Part shown: in pieces, positions 24,761-33,271 of the stretch
Position numbering within the stretch: position 1 is the stretch's first letter
Layout of the letters: each line of letters begins with the position of its first letter
NCBI GenBank assembly: GCA_018433765.1
Contig: JAHDQO010000014.1
Location: 1 to 55,690, forward strand
From: Tissierellales bacterium
Lineage (GTDB): Bacteria > Bacillota > Clostridia > Tissierellales > Sedimentibacteraceae
Reading direction: 5' to 3'
Length of the DNA stretch: 55,690 bases
Translations under genes and position numbers: made by a program
Notes under the pieces: generated by a model
Told to the model about the DNA's origin: nothing
Databases searched by the model: none
What the model saw: only the letters and a program-made list of their open reading frames with translations

Positions 24761-25546
24761 ATGTTACATTCAGAACGTTTAGAAAATATACGAAATATAA
24801 TAAAAGAAAAGAAAATAATAACCTGTAATGAATTATGCTCTCTTTATAATGTTAGCGATGTAACCATTAGAAAAGATCTTGCTATCATTGAAAAAGAAGG
24901 ATTAATAAAAAAGATACACGGTGGTGCTGCTTTAATTGAAAAGCCAGAAATAAAGCAAAAATATCAACAGCCTTTATCAGATATTGATAATTCTAAAGTT
25001 AGTAACTATGATATTAAAGTCAAAATAGCCCAACTAGCCCTAGATCAAATAGATGATGGAGATATAATATTTTTAGGTTCTGGTGTAACCTGTTATATTT
25101 TAGCTACGCTGCTTAAGCAAAAAAGCAATCTGTTGGTAGTGACAAATAACTTATCAGCAGTTTCAGTTTTAATACAAAATGTAGATAAGGTTTTGCTAAT
25201 AGGAGGAGAAATATCTACAGTTGATAACATGACTTATTTTTCAAGTGTTAGAAATCCTTCACAACAGTTAGAAAGCGTATTTGTTAATAAAGCATTTACA
25301 AGCTGTTCAGGAATAGATTTAAAAGCAGGGATTACAGTTAACTCTATTATAAGCACATATATATATAAAGCTATACCAGATATAAAACGCCAGTGGTTTA
25401 TGATGATTGATGATCAGAAGTATCAAAAAATAGGAATGTATCAAGTTTGCTCAACTAAATCTGTAGACTGTATTATCTCTAATAAAATTCCTAAAGAATA
25501 TTCAGAATATTTCAACTCGAATAATATTCAATATATAACTCTATAA
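24761..25546 (+). CDS. iolR: DeoR-family repressor of the iol-TRAP operon
   Basis: 261 residues. The N-terminal DeoR helix-turn-helix (about 3-58) includes YNVSDVTIRKDLAIIEKEGLIKKIHGGA. The C-terminal sugar-phosphate sensor domain has GSGVTCYILA and a KAFTSCSGID stretch. ATG 24761 is preceded by AGAAGGTGG; a TTG five codons upstream is less likely. Divergent placement from iolC and the shared operators suggest that it represses both. In Bacillus subtilis IolR responds to phosphorylated 2-deoxy-5-ketogluconate, the IolC product; the same is likely here but unproven. Confidence 0.82.
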   Translation: MLHSERLENIRNIIKEKKIITCNELCSLYNVSDVTIRKDLAIIEKEGLIKKIHGGAALIEKPEIKQKYQQPLSDIDNSKVSNYDIKVKIAQLALDQIDDGDIIFLGSGVTCYILATLLKQKSNLLVVTNNLSAVSVLIQNVDKVLLIGGEISTVDNMTYFSSVRNPSQQLESVFVNKAFTSCSGIDLKAGITVNSIISTYIYKAIPDIKRQWFMMIDDQKYQKIGMYQVCSTKSVDCIISNKIPKEYSEYFNSNNIQYITL

Positions 25547-25554
25547 TAACATAA

Positions 25555-25582
25555 AAAAGATTTCGGTTCCCCGAAATCTTTT
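25555..25582. terminator. Bidirectional terminator between regulator and purA
   Basis: A 12-bp perfect stem AAAAGATTTCGG/CCGAAATCTTTT with a TTCC tetraloop lies between convergent genes and can serve both strands. Confidence 0.88.
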
Positions 25583-25618
25583 ATAACTATAAAATTACAA
25601 CTTTTAATTCTTAATTTA

Positions 25619-26905
25619 TTACAATAGTTCTTTTCTCATAAATGTTTGACTTCTTTTTGGTCCAACTGAAACAATATCTGCTGGAACTTTTGTTAACTCT
25701 TCAATTTTTTCAACATATTTTTTAGCATTTTCTGGAAGCTGTTCGTAAGTTTCTGCTTTTTCTATATCTTCTAACTTCCAGCCATCCATTTCAATATATA
25801 TCGGTTTACAATCTGCAAGTGTTTCTAAACTTGCTGGAAAAGTATTTATTTTTTCTCCATTTAGTTCATATGCTACACATATTTTTAATTTATCCATGTC
25901 TGATAATGTATCAAGTTTTGTAATAGCTAAAGATGTTAATCCATTTATATCAGCAGAATAGTTTAACATAACTATATCTAACCATCCGCATCTTCTTGGT
26001 CTTCCTGTTGTTGTACCATATTCAAAACCTTTTTCTCTTATTATATCTCCTGCTTCATCAAACAATTCTGTAGGGAATGGTCCTTTACCTACTCTAGTAG
26101 TATATGCCTTGACAACACCTACCGCTTGTTTTAGATCTAATGGACTTATACCTACACCAATAGGTACACCACCTGAAATTGGATGCGATGATGTAACATA
26201 TGGATATGTTCCAAAATCAATATCAAGCAATGCTCCTTGTGCACCTTCAAATAAAACTTTCTTTCCATCTTTAACAAAAGATTTTACTAATGTATTTGTA
26301 TCTACAATATATTTTTCTATTTGATTTAAGTAATCAATATATTCTTTTACAATTTTATTTTCATCTAAAGGCTCAACACCATAATATTTAACTAACAAGT
26401 CATTTTTTCTATTTATGTTATATCTTAATCTTTTTTCAAAGCTATCTCTGTATTTAAAATCGCACATTCTAAGTCCACATCTCTCAACTTTATCTCTATA
26501 ACATGGACCTATACCTTTTATTGTAGTTCCTATTTTTTTATCTCCTCTAGCTTCTTCTTCAAGTTTATCTATTTCTATATGATAGGGAAATATAATGTGT
26601 GCTCTATCACTTATTTTTAAATTATCTACTGATATTCCAAGTTCATTTAAATATTTTATTTCATTTATTAATGATTTAGGATTTAATACAACCCCATTAC
26701 CAATAATGTTTTGCTTTTCAGGATATAATATTCCAGATGGTATTAAGTGAAGCTTATACTTTTGATCTCCTAATTCAACTGTATGTCCTGCATTGTCTCC
26801 ACCTTGACATCTTACTACAAGGTCTGCTTTTTTTGCTAAAAAGTCTGTTATTTTGCCTTTGCCCTCGTCTCCCCATTGAGCTCCTAATATTACTAAGTTT
26901 GACAT
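25619..26905 (-). CDS. purA: Adenylosuccinate synthetase
   Basis: 428 residues, the normal length. The enzyme joins IMP and aspartate with GTP to form adenylosuccinate, the first committed step to AMP, in the cytosol. Landmarks are the P-loop GAQWGDEGKGK with the catalytic Asp and Lys, GGDNAGHT, the IMP-binding KIGTTIKGIGPCYRDK, and TTTGRPRRCGWLD. It is preceded by AGGAGG and an extended -10 (TGTTATAAT). It stands alone, without other pur genes. In many Firmicutes purA lies near the replication origin, which bears on the DnaA boxes about 1.7 kb upstream. Confidence 0.97.
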   Translation of the reverse strand: MSNLVILGAQWGDEGKGKITDFLAKKADLVVRCQGGDNAGHTVELGDQKYKLHLIPSGILYPEKQNIIGNGVVLNPKSLINEIKYLNELGISVDNLKISDRAHIIFPYHIEIDKLEEEARGDKKIGTTIKGIGPCYRDKVERCGLRMCDFKYRDSFEKRLRYNINRKNDLLVKYYGVEPLDENKIVKEYIDYLNQIEKYIVDTNTLVKSFVKDGKKVLFEGAQGALLDIDFGTYPYVTSSHPISGGVPIGVGISPLDLKQAVGVVKAYTTRVGKGPFPTELFDEAGDIIREKGFEYGTTTGRPRRCGWLDIVMLNYSADINGLTSLAITKLDTLSDMDKLKICVAYELNGEKINTFPASLETLADCKPIYIEMDGWKLEDIEKAETYEQLPENAKKYVEKIEELTKVPADIVSVGPKRSQTFMRKELL

Positions 26906-27003
26906 TTTAACCTCCTGAACACAGCCTATCTGTGTATTTATATTTTAATATTATAACATGCAATCTATTTTAAATTTTTATTTTTTAATTTTGCATTTTA
27001 AAT

Positions 27004-28386
27004 TTAAATTCTTTTTATTATTTCTCTTGCTACAAGAACTCCTGCCGCTGATGCTTGTGCTAATCCTCTAGTAACTCCGGCTCCATCACCTGCTGCAAAT
27101 AAGTTTTCTATTTCAGTTTCTAATTTGTTTGTTAATTTTACTCTAGATGAATAAAATTTAACTTCTACTCCATATAGCAAAGTATGTTTTGAATATACTC
27201 CCGGTGCTATTTTATCCATGGCTTGTAGCATTTCAATTATATCTTGAAGAAATCTATATGGAAGAACAAGGCTTAAATCACCCGGTGTTGCATCAATAAG
27301 TGAAGGATGAAGTAAACTTCTTTCTATTCTTTTTCTAGTTGTACGCCTGCCATCAAGCAAGTCGCCAAGCCTTTGAACTATAACCCCTTCACCTAACATA
27401 TTAGCTAGCGAAGCTATATACTTACCGTATGCTATTGGCGAATTGAAAGGCTCTGTAAATTCCTTAGATACAAGCAGTGCAAAATTTGTTTTGTCTGTTT
27501 TTTTATCTGCATAACTGTGACCATTTACAGTTTTAACTCCTCCATTGTTTTCTACCACTACTTCTCCATATGGATTCATACAAAATGTTCTAACTCTGTC
27601 ATCAAAAGATTTTGTATAATAAAGTAGTTTAGATTCATAAACAACATCTGTAATGTCTTTTAGTACTACAGCAGGTACTTCTACTCTTACGCCTATATCA
27701 ACCGCATTATTTTTTAAATTTAATTCTAGTCTTTCACATTCATGCTTGAACCACTCTGAACCTTCTCTACCCGGTACAACTGCAATAATATCAGCATAAT
27801 ATTTTTCATTATTATATGTTTCAACACCTACAGCTTTATTGTTTTCTACTAATATTTTATTTACTGGACACATAAATTTTATATCTATTAATTCCATTAA
27901 ATAGTTTTGCATTTTTCTTAAGATTTCATAATTTTTATCGGTACCAAGATGTTTAACTAAAGCAGGTACTAATTTTAAATCTGCTGAAGCAGCCTTTTTT
28001 TCTATTTCTAAAACTTTTTGACTTTGAGTACCGTGAACTTCTTTAGTAGCACCAAATTCCATATATATTTTATCTACATATTTTATGTATTCAAGCAGCT
28101 GCTCTCTTGTTATATATTCATGTAAAAACCCTCCAAAATCAGTTGTAAGCGTTAGCTTTCCATCAGAAAAAGCTCCTGCACCACCCCAACCGTTTACTAT
28201 AGAACATGGCTTACACTTAATGCATTTGTTTGAAGTTTTATTTATTGGACAATTTCTTTTTTCTATATTGTTACCTTTTTCTAGAAGTAACACCTTAGTT
28301 TTTGAAGATTTTTTCATTATTTCTAAAGCTGTAAATATTCCCGCTGGTCCGCCTCCTACAATAATAACATCATAATTATTATTCAT
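27004..28386 (-). CDS. FAD-dependent dehydrogenase of the COG2509 type
   Basis: 460 residues. The N-terminal dinucleotide-binding motif is GGGPAGIFTALEI (about 11-23). A cluster of four cysteines follows (CPINKTSNKCIKCKPC), and GWGGAGAFSDGKLTL is characteristic of this uncharacterised dehydrogenase family. A C-terminal FAD-contacting segment is AAGDGAGVTRGLAQASAAGV. The Cys cluster could hold metal or an iron-sulfur centre but this is not established. The substrate is unknown. GGGGAG precedes the start. Confidence 0.85.
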   Translation of the reverse strand: MNNNYDVIIVGGGPAGIFTALEIMKKSSKTKVLLLEKGNNIEKRNCPINKTSNKCIKCKPCSIVNGWGGAGAFSDGKLTLTTDFGGFLHEYITREQLLEYIKYVDKIYMEFGATKEVHGTQSQKVLEIEKKAASADLKLVPALVKHLGTDKNYEILRKMQNYLMELIDIKFMCPVNKILVENNKAVGVETYNNEKYYADIIAVVPGREGSEWFKHECERLELNLKNNAVDIGVRVEVPAVVLKDITDVVYESKLLYYTKSFDDRVRTFCMNPYGEVVVENNGGVKTVNGHSYADKKTDKTNFALLVSKEFTEPFNSPIAYGKYIASLANMLGEGVIVQRLGDLLDGRRTTRKRIERSLLHPSLIDATPGDLSLVLPYRFLQDIIEMLQAMDKIAPGVYSKHTLLYGVEVKFYSSRVKLTNKLETEIENLFAAGDGAGVTRGLAQASAAGVLVAREIIKRI

Positions 28387-28555
28387 AAAACGTATCTCCC
28401 CTGCAATTTTTTTATACTCATTTCTGCCCTATTAATATTAACAAATACTTTCCCCTTAGTCAATAAATTCCGAATATTTTTTTGTTACTTTTAAAAAACA
28501 TTCGTCCTTTACTGCGTCAAAATTTTAAAAAATATTTGTTTTATTAATAATCGCC

Positions 28556-28615
28556 TGTGCATAACATTAAAAAGTTATCCAAAGAAAAGTTCGGTTATCA
28601 ACAGAGTTATCCACA
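28556..28615 (+). promoter_or_regulatory. Cluster of four DnaA-box-like sites
   Basis: TTATCCACA (28607-28615) is a perfect box. TTATCAACA (28595-28603) and TTATCCAAA (28575-28583) each have one mismatch, and TGTGCATAA (28556-28564) is a one-mismatch box in reverse. They lie within 60 bp and are followed by a very AT-rich stretch. It could be an origin subregion or a DnaA titration or control cluster. No dnaA, dnaN or rpmH is in the window, so this is not shown to be oriC. Confidence 0.6.
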
Positions 28616-28710
28616 ATTCCTTGTTTTCTGTTAATAACAGTGGTAAAATTATGATACAAATATACAAATTTATACACAAATAGTAAAAAAACCAAGGTTA
28701 AGGAGGAAGT

Positions 28711-29221
28711 ATGTTGAAACTATTTTAAAAAGCTTTTCCATTTATTTTAATCGTAATTTTACTAACAAATCCTATTACAAGCTGTAATCAGCAGACTAAC
28801 CTGAAGGAAAATAATTTACATGTATCAGCAGAAAATAGTATTTTTAACAACATAAATAAAAATCTTATAGTACAGCAATAATGCTATGGATATTATAAGA
28901 GAATTAAGCTCAGAAAAATATACAGGAAGATTAACTGGAACTGAAAATATACTTGCGGTTAATTATATTGTAAACAATTTTAAAGAAATAGGACTTGATT
29001 ATCCACAGGGCTTAGAAGATTATAAACAATTTTATACACAAAAACAGTAATAAATCAGAGTGCTCCAGTATTAAATATCGTAGATGATAATGGTAATATA
29101 ATAAAAAATTTAATTTCGTAACACATCTATACTAATTTCAGAAGTAGGTGACAAATATCTTCATACTATTAAAGATATAGTTAAAAATTATATTAGTAAA
29201 GAAAGCTTAAAAGAAGTATAA
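28711..29221 (+). pseudogene. Decayed M28-family peptidase lipoprotein gene
   Basis: An AAGGAGG ribosome binding site leads into ATG 28711, then a stop at codon 6. Reading on gives a lipoprotein signal ending in Cys (NPITSC). In the next readable stretches come SEKYTGRLTGTENILAVNYI, typical of the start of the M28 metallopeptidase domain, and APVLNIVDDNGNIIK. At the end stands SEVGDKYLHTIKDIVKNY, the family C-terminal His-containing segment. The catalytic middle is missing and several stops and frame changes are present. It is a dead, internally deleted gene. Confidence 0.8.
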
Positions 29222-29623
29222 AAAAAATATTAAAATTACTTATTTCACTAGCATAAAGTAATTTAATAACTTTAATACAATATATATTTACCTAAGAATG
29301 CTTTATTTAAACCATTCTCAGGTTCAATATTATATATCAATATTTTTTATAAAAATTAGGTTATAAACTGTTTTTATATTGGTATTAATGTAATATTTTA
29401 GAATACTTGCTCTTGTTTATGTATGCATCCCTAGTTAATCTTTAATATGAATAGATATGATTTTATCTAGTTTTTCTTTAACTACATAAAGGAATACAGT
29501 AATAACACCAATACCATAGAGAGTTCAAAATACTAATGTACCAGTATCAGTTTTGCTTAGAAATCCAGTAATTATACATTTTTTCTACTAAATAGAAAAA
29601 ACAAATTATAAGGAGTTGATTTG
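29222..29623. other. Gene-free spacer before the dipeptidase
   Basis: No plausible gene. An imperfect inverted repeat CCTAAGAATG/CATTCTCAGG stands near 29292-29323. I looked for a sigma-54 promoter for the dipeptidase and found none; the start codon is preceded by AAGGAG only. Confidence 0.5.
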
Positions 29624-30790
29624 ATGTCAATAGAACTATTTGATTTTAGTTTATCTAAAAAACAAGAAAAAAGAGCAACTAATTTACACAAAGAAAGCAT
29701 AATTATAGATATGCTTTATCAAGGACCTATGTCACCACCAAACTTTTCAGATGAAATAACTGAAAAATTAAAGAAAAGATGTAAAAAATATAAAATTAAT
29801 CCTGACAAATATATAATTAGAATGATGATTGAATGTTGGGAAATGGCAGCTACTGGGCAACTTGATGAATTTGAAAGATGCTGGAGAGATTCTGGTATTA
29901 CTGCAGGTAACAGACAGATAACCGGTGGAACAGATAGTGGTTCTATGGAAGATTCTATTTTATGGTTAACTATGGCTCAAAGACAGTTTGATTCTTTCGA
30001 CTGGCTTATAAAAGCTACTAAAGCAGAGCATATTAAAAAAGCTAAGAGTGAAGATAAAGTTGCAGGTTTTGTTACAACTCAAAATACGCATTGGATGGGG
30101 ACTAATCTAGAAAATTTAGAAATGATGTACAAATTTGGATTAAGAGTAGCTCAGTTAACTTACAACATGCATAATAATGTTGGCGCTGGTTGTACAGAAA
30201 GAAATGATGCTGGAATTTCTAATTTTGGGGTTAAGTTCATTAAAAAAATGAATGAATTAGGAATAATAGTTGATACAGGACATACGGGTAGACAATCAAC
30301 TCTTGATGCATGTGAAATATCTGATGCTCCTGTTATAGCATCACATACAGTATGTAAAGCAGTTAGTGGACATGCTAGGGGTAAAGATGATTATACTTTA
30401 GAAGCAATAGCCAAAACAGGTGGAGTTATAGGATTAGTAACCTTACCTCAATTTCTAAATCAAGAAAAAGAAAGAGCTGACATGAATGATTTTCTTGATC
30501 ATATGGATTATTTAGTTAAACTTGTTGGTATAGAACATGTTGGCATCGGAACTGATTGGCCTATGAATATGCCGAAATTTATTCAAGCTAAGATAGCTTC
30601 TTACGCTGTTTCTAAAGGAGGTTTCCGTGAAAAAGATAAACTACCTGGAACAGAAGGTCTTTTAGGTTTTGAACAATACATTGAAGCAATAAATATTACT
30701 CGTGGTTTAGTTAGTAGAGGTTATAATGATAAGCAAATAAAACTAATTCTTGGAGAAAATTGGTTAAGAATTATGGAACAAGTTTGGTAA
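29624..30790 (+). CDS. Membrane dipeptidase-like peptidase, family M19
   Basis: 388 residues of the renal-dipeptidase family, zinc enzymes with a TIM-barrel amidohydrolase fold that cleave dipeptides, often with D-residues. Recognisable parts are HKESIIIDMLYQGP near the N-terminus (the usual first His motif IDGHxD is changed to IDMLYQ), GLRVAQLTYNMHNNVGAG, GIIVDTGHTG, ASHTVCKAVSGHARGKDD and HVGIGTDWPMN. The altered first metal motif is typical of a divergent subgroup and may change activity. The ATG at 29624 is favoured over the adjacent TTG. It is monocistronic and ends at a terminator. Confidence 0.82.
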   Translation: MSIELFDFSLSKKQEKRATNLHKESIIIDMLYQGPMSPPNFSDEITEKLKKRCKKYKINPDKYIIRMMIECWEMAATGQLDEFERCWRDSGITAGNRQITGGTDSGSMEDSILWLTMAQRQFDSFDWLIKATKAEHIKKAKSEDKVAGFVTTQNTHWMGTNLENLEMMYKFGLRVAQLTYNMHNNVGAGCTERNDAGISNFGVKFIKKMNELGIIVDTGHTGRQSTLDACEISDAPVIASHTVCKAVSGHARGKDDYTLEAIAKTGGVIGLVTLPQFLNQEKERADMNDFLDHMDYLVKLVGIEHVGIGTDWPMNMPKFIQAKIASYAVSKGGFREKDKLPGTEGLLGFEQYIEAINITRGLVSRGYNDKQIKLILGENWLRIMEQVW

Positions 30791-30874
30791 ATTCAAATAA
30801 TTTATTATATTCAAAGCTAAAATAATAATGAGAAAGATTATCTTAAATGGGGATAAATTTAAGATATTATAGTT

Positions 30875-30907
30875 GCCAAGGCAATTAGCCTTGGCTTAAA
30901 ATTTTTT
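30875..30907 (+). terminator. Terminator of the dipeptidase gene
   Basis: GCCAAGGC-AATTA-GCCTTGGC followed by TTAAAATTTTTT. The remaining part of the 305-bp gap holds only a possible -10 (TACAAT near 31002) for the next gene. Confidence 0.85.
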
Positions 30908-31095
30908 AACTTATCTTTTTTTCTCTGTATCCTCTATTGAATACCTATCTAAGTTGTCAGCACATAGATATGATTCCTTTATCATATTAACTTATTATGT
31001 TACAATAGTAAATATTGTAGCCTACATTTTTATACGAATAATAAATTTATTAATTGGGACATGCTAAAGAAATTTTTTGTAGAAGTAGGTGAGTT

Positions 31096-31626
31096 ATGAA
31101 AAGAATAATGATTATAGGCTCTGCAGGATCTGGCAAATCTACATTAGCTAGGAAACTAGAAGAGATTACAAAGATAAAAGCAATTCATATGGATACGTTA
31201 TTCTGGAAAAAAAATTGGATTTCCGTATCACAAGAAGAATTATTCCAAAAAGTAGAAAAAATTATAGAGAATGATTCTTGGATTATAGATGGAAATTACA
31301 GCAAGTCATTGTTAATTAGATTTGAAAGAGCAGATACAATAATTTTTTTAGATACTCCTCTTTGGTTATGCTTATACAGAGTGATTAAACGCAGAATTGT
31401 CTATGCAAATAAGCATAGACCTGATATGACAAAAGGATGTAAGGAAAAACTAGATTGGGAATTTATTAAGTGGATTATAAATTACAATTTACACAAGAAG
31501 AAAAAAATAAAAAAAACTATAATATCTTATTCTGATAGCAAAATAATTTTTATTATTAAAAATAATAAAGATAAAGAGAAAATATTAAATATATTCAACA
31601 GAAATAATAATTTAAAATATATTTGA
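31096..31626 (+). CDS. FlaR/adenylate-kinase-like P-loop protein
   Basis: 176 residues with Walker A GSAGSGKST at 8-16, a DxxFW pattern (MDTLFWKKNW) and WIIDGNYSKSL. This layout matches the small P-loop family annotated as DNA topology modulation protein FlaR, related to adenylate kinases. Its true substrate is not known. The C-terminus is strongly basic (HKKKKIKK). It is followed 9 bp later by a methyltransferase gene and is probably co-transcribed. Confidence 0.8.
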   Translation: MKRIMIIGSAGSGKSTLARKLEEITKIKAIHMDTLFWKKNWISVSQEELFQKVEKIIENDSWIIDGNYSKSLLIRFERADTIIFLDTPLWLCLYRVIKRRIVYANKHRPDMTKGCKEKLDWEFIKWIINYNLHKKKKIKKTIISYSDSKIIFIIKNNKDKEKILNIFNRNNNLKYI

Positions 31627-31635
31627 GGTGGTTTC

Positions 31636-32295
31636 ATGAATAATAATAATGGATGGAATAAGTATCATCTTATTATTGAAAATATAGATGGAGAATATCA
31701 AATATCATTATCCGATATAATTAAAGATTCGATTAATGTGTTTAATGACAATGGATATAATAAAATACTAGATCTAGGCTGCGGAACAGGAAGAAATTCC
31801 TTTTTTTATGCACAAAATGGATTTGATGTTTTTGCTTCAGATATTTGTAAAAAATCCACGGATGTACTTAATAATAAAATATATAAAAATAATATATCAA
31901 ATATTAAAGTTTATAATTATGACTTTACAGATATTTTATTTAAAGATAGATTTTTTGATGCTGTTGTTTGTACATCAGTATTACATCATGCTAAGCTCAA
32001 AGATATTAAAAAAGGAATAAATGAAATTTATAGAGTATTAAAGCCGAACGGATGTTTAATTTGTGACATATTATCAAAAGAAGATTCTTCCTATGGATTA
32101 GGTAAAACTATTGAGGAAAATACTTTTGTTGGTTCTAGAGAAGGAGAAGAAGGAATTCCTCATCATTATACCGATATGAAAGAATTACAAAATTTAATGG
32201 AGAAATTTTGTGAAGTAAGAATTCATAAAAATGAATATATAATTAATAATAAATATACTTCGAAAGTATTTGATGTTATATCATTTAAAAATTAA
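31636..32295 (+). CDS. Class I SAM-dependent methyltransferase
   Basis: 219 residues. SAM-binding motif I is ILDLGCGTGRNS (about 43-54), motif II includes VFASDICKKS, and VCTSVLHHAK and INEIYRVLKPNGCLICDI are motifs III-IV. The acceptor is not known. GAGGTGG precedes the ATG. It probably forms a two-gene operon with the FlaR-like kinase. Confidence 0.85.
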   Translation: MNNNNGWNKYHLIIENIDGEYQISLSDIIKDSINVFNDNGYNKILDLGCGTGRNSFFYAQNGFDVFASDICKKSTDVLNNKIYKNNISNIKVYNYDFTDILFKDRFFDAVVCTSVLHHAKLKDIKKGINEIYRVLKPNGCLICDILSKEDSSYGLGKTIEENTFVGSREGEEGIPHHYTDMKELQNLMEKFCEVRIHKNEYIINNKYTSKVFDVISFKN

Positions 32296-32463
32296 TTCAA
32301 GGTGTTTATTAATGTAATAAAGGAATTATTCTATTTCAATTTCATATCATAATAAGTGTTATCATTATACAGTAGCCAAGTATAGATATAAGTGTTAAAT
32401 CAAATGATTATCATCCTATTTTTTATGAAAAGGTATTAAAGAAATAAATAGCAAAGAGATTTG

Positions 32464-32492
32464 TTGTATCATTTTAGAAAATTTGTTATAAT
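32464..32492 (+). promoter_or_regulatory. Promoter, member of a recurring promoter family
   Basis: TTGTAT, 17 bp and TATAAT followed by TGTCC. The core CATTTTAGAAAATTTGTTATAA is shared almost exactly with the promoters at 50492 and 52057, about 18-20 kb away. Confidence 0.75.
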
Positions 32493-32545
32493 TGTCCAAG
32501 TAAGAATCAAAAAATAAATAAAAAGTATATACAAAGGATTATAAG

Positions 32546-32815
32546 ATGAAAAAAATTATATTATTAATTATCTCTGTCATTTTAAGTTTTTTATTTGGAA
32601 TTTCAATTTTATTTGTTGCAATGAATGTATTTTTTTACGTTAATGGTTTCGGAATTAGTATCGTAGATATCTTAATTATGATTCCACTTGTCTTTTTATT
32701 AATCGTTCCTAATATACTTATATATAAAAAGGCTTGTGATAATAAAAAATTATTTATAATCATTAATATTATTAGTGTAATTTTAGGATTTATTTTATCT
32801 GTAAGCATCAATTAA
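32546..32815 (+). CDS. Small membrane protein, unknown
   Basis: 89 residues with three hydrophobic helices (about 4-30, 35-57, 68-88) and few charges. It has no recognisable family motif. A weak AAGGA precedes the start. The consensus promoter 50-80 bp upstream supports expression. The following gene also encodes a small membrane protein and starts 42 bp later. Confidence 0.6.
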   Translation: MKKIILLIISVILSFLFGISILFVAMNVFFYVNGFGISIVDILIMIPLVFLLIVPNILIYKKACDNKKLFIIINIISVILGFILSVSIN

Positions 32816-32857
32816 ACAAAACCGACTAATTCTATTTAAGAAAAGGAGGTATATATT

Positions 32858-33196
32858 TTGGTAGACCCAACACTGTATTCAGATGATAAAGAAAAATTAA
32901 AACACTCAGGATTTGGTATTGCGTCTTTTGTTATATCAATTGTAACAGTTTTCATGATATGGGGGTGCTTGATATACGGAGTATATCTTGAAGAAGCGAT
33001 GCCGCAACTATCAGAAGATGCACCAATTATTTTAGCTTTAGCATATTCTGCTATTTTGGGATCAATATTGTGTGTATTTGGAACTATTTTAGGTATTTGT
33101 AGTATTTTTCATAAGAATAGAAGGAGAATTTTTACAGTACTCGGTTTGTGTATAAATCTTACCTCAATAGTATTTATTATTCTTATATTTAGTTAA
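32858..33196 (+). CDS. Small membrane protein, DUF4190-like
   Basis: 112 residues starting at TTG 32858, which has AAGGAGGT 7 bases upstream. After a polar N-terminus it has three hydrophobic helices (about 22-45, 60-82, 90-110) and the stretch HSGFGIASFVISIVTVF. This resembles the short DUF4190/DUF4064-type membrane proteins of Firmicutes. Function is unknown. It probably shares a transcript with the preceding gene. Confidence 0.6.
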   Translation: MVDPTLYSDDKEKLKHSGFGIASFVISIVTVFMIWGCLIYGVYLEEAMPQLSEDAPIILALAYSAILGSILCVFGTILGICSIFHKNRRRIFTVLGLCINLTSIVFIILIFS

Positions 33197-33237
33197 TATA
33201 TTAAAATTGAATTATTACTTATAATAAACTTTATAAA

Positions 33238-33265
33238 AGAGGGCTTCCTTATAAGGAAGCCCTCT
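33238..33265. terminator. Bidirectional terminator between membrane gene and oppA
   Basis: A 28-bp perfect palindrome, AGAGGGCTTCCTTA and its complement, lies between convergent genes, 7 bp from the oppA stop. Confidence 0.82.
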
Positions 33266-33271
33266 ACTTAT

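Noticed and set aside
28501-28710. Calling the DnaA-box cluster oriC
   Set aside because: No dnaA, dnaN, rpmH or gyrB is seen and strand skew cannot be computed here. Kept only as a box cluster.
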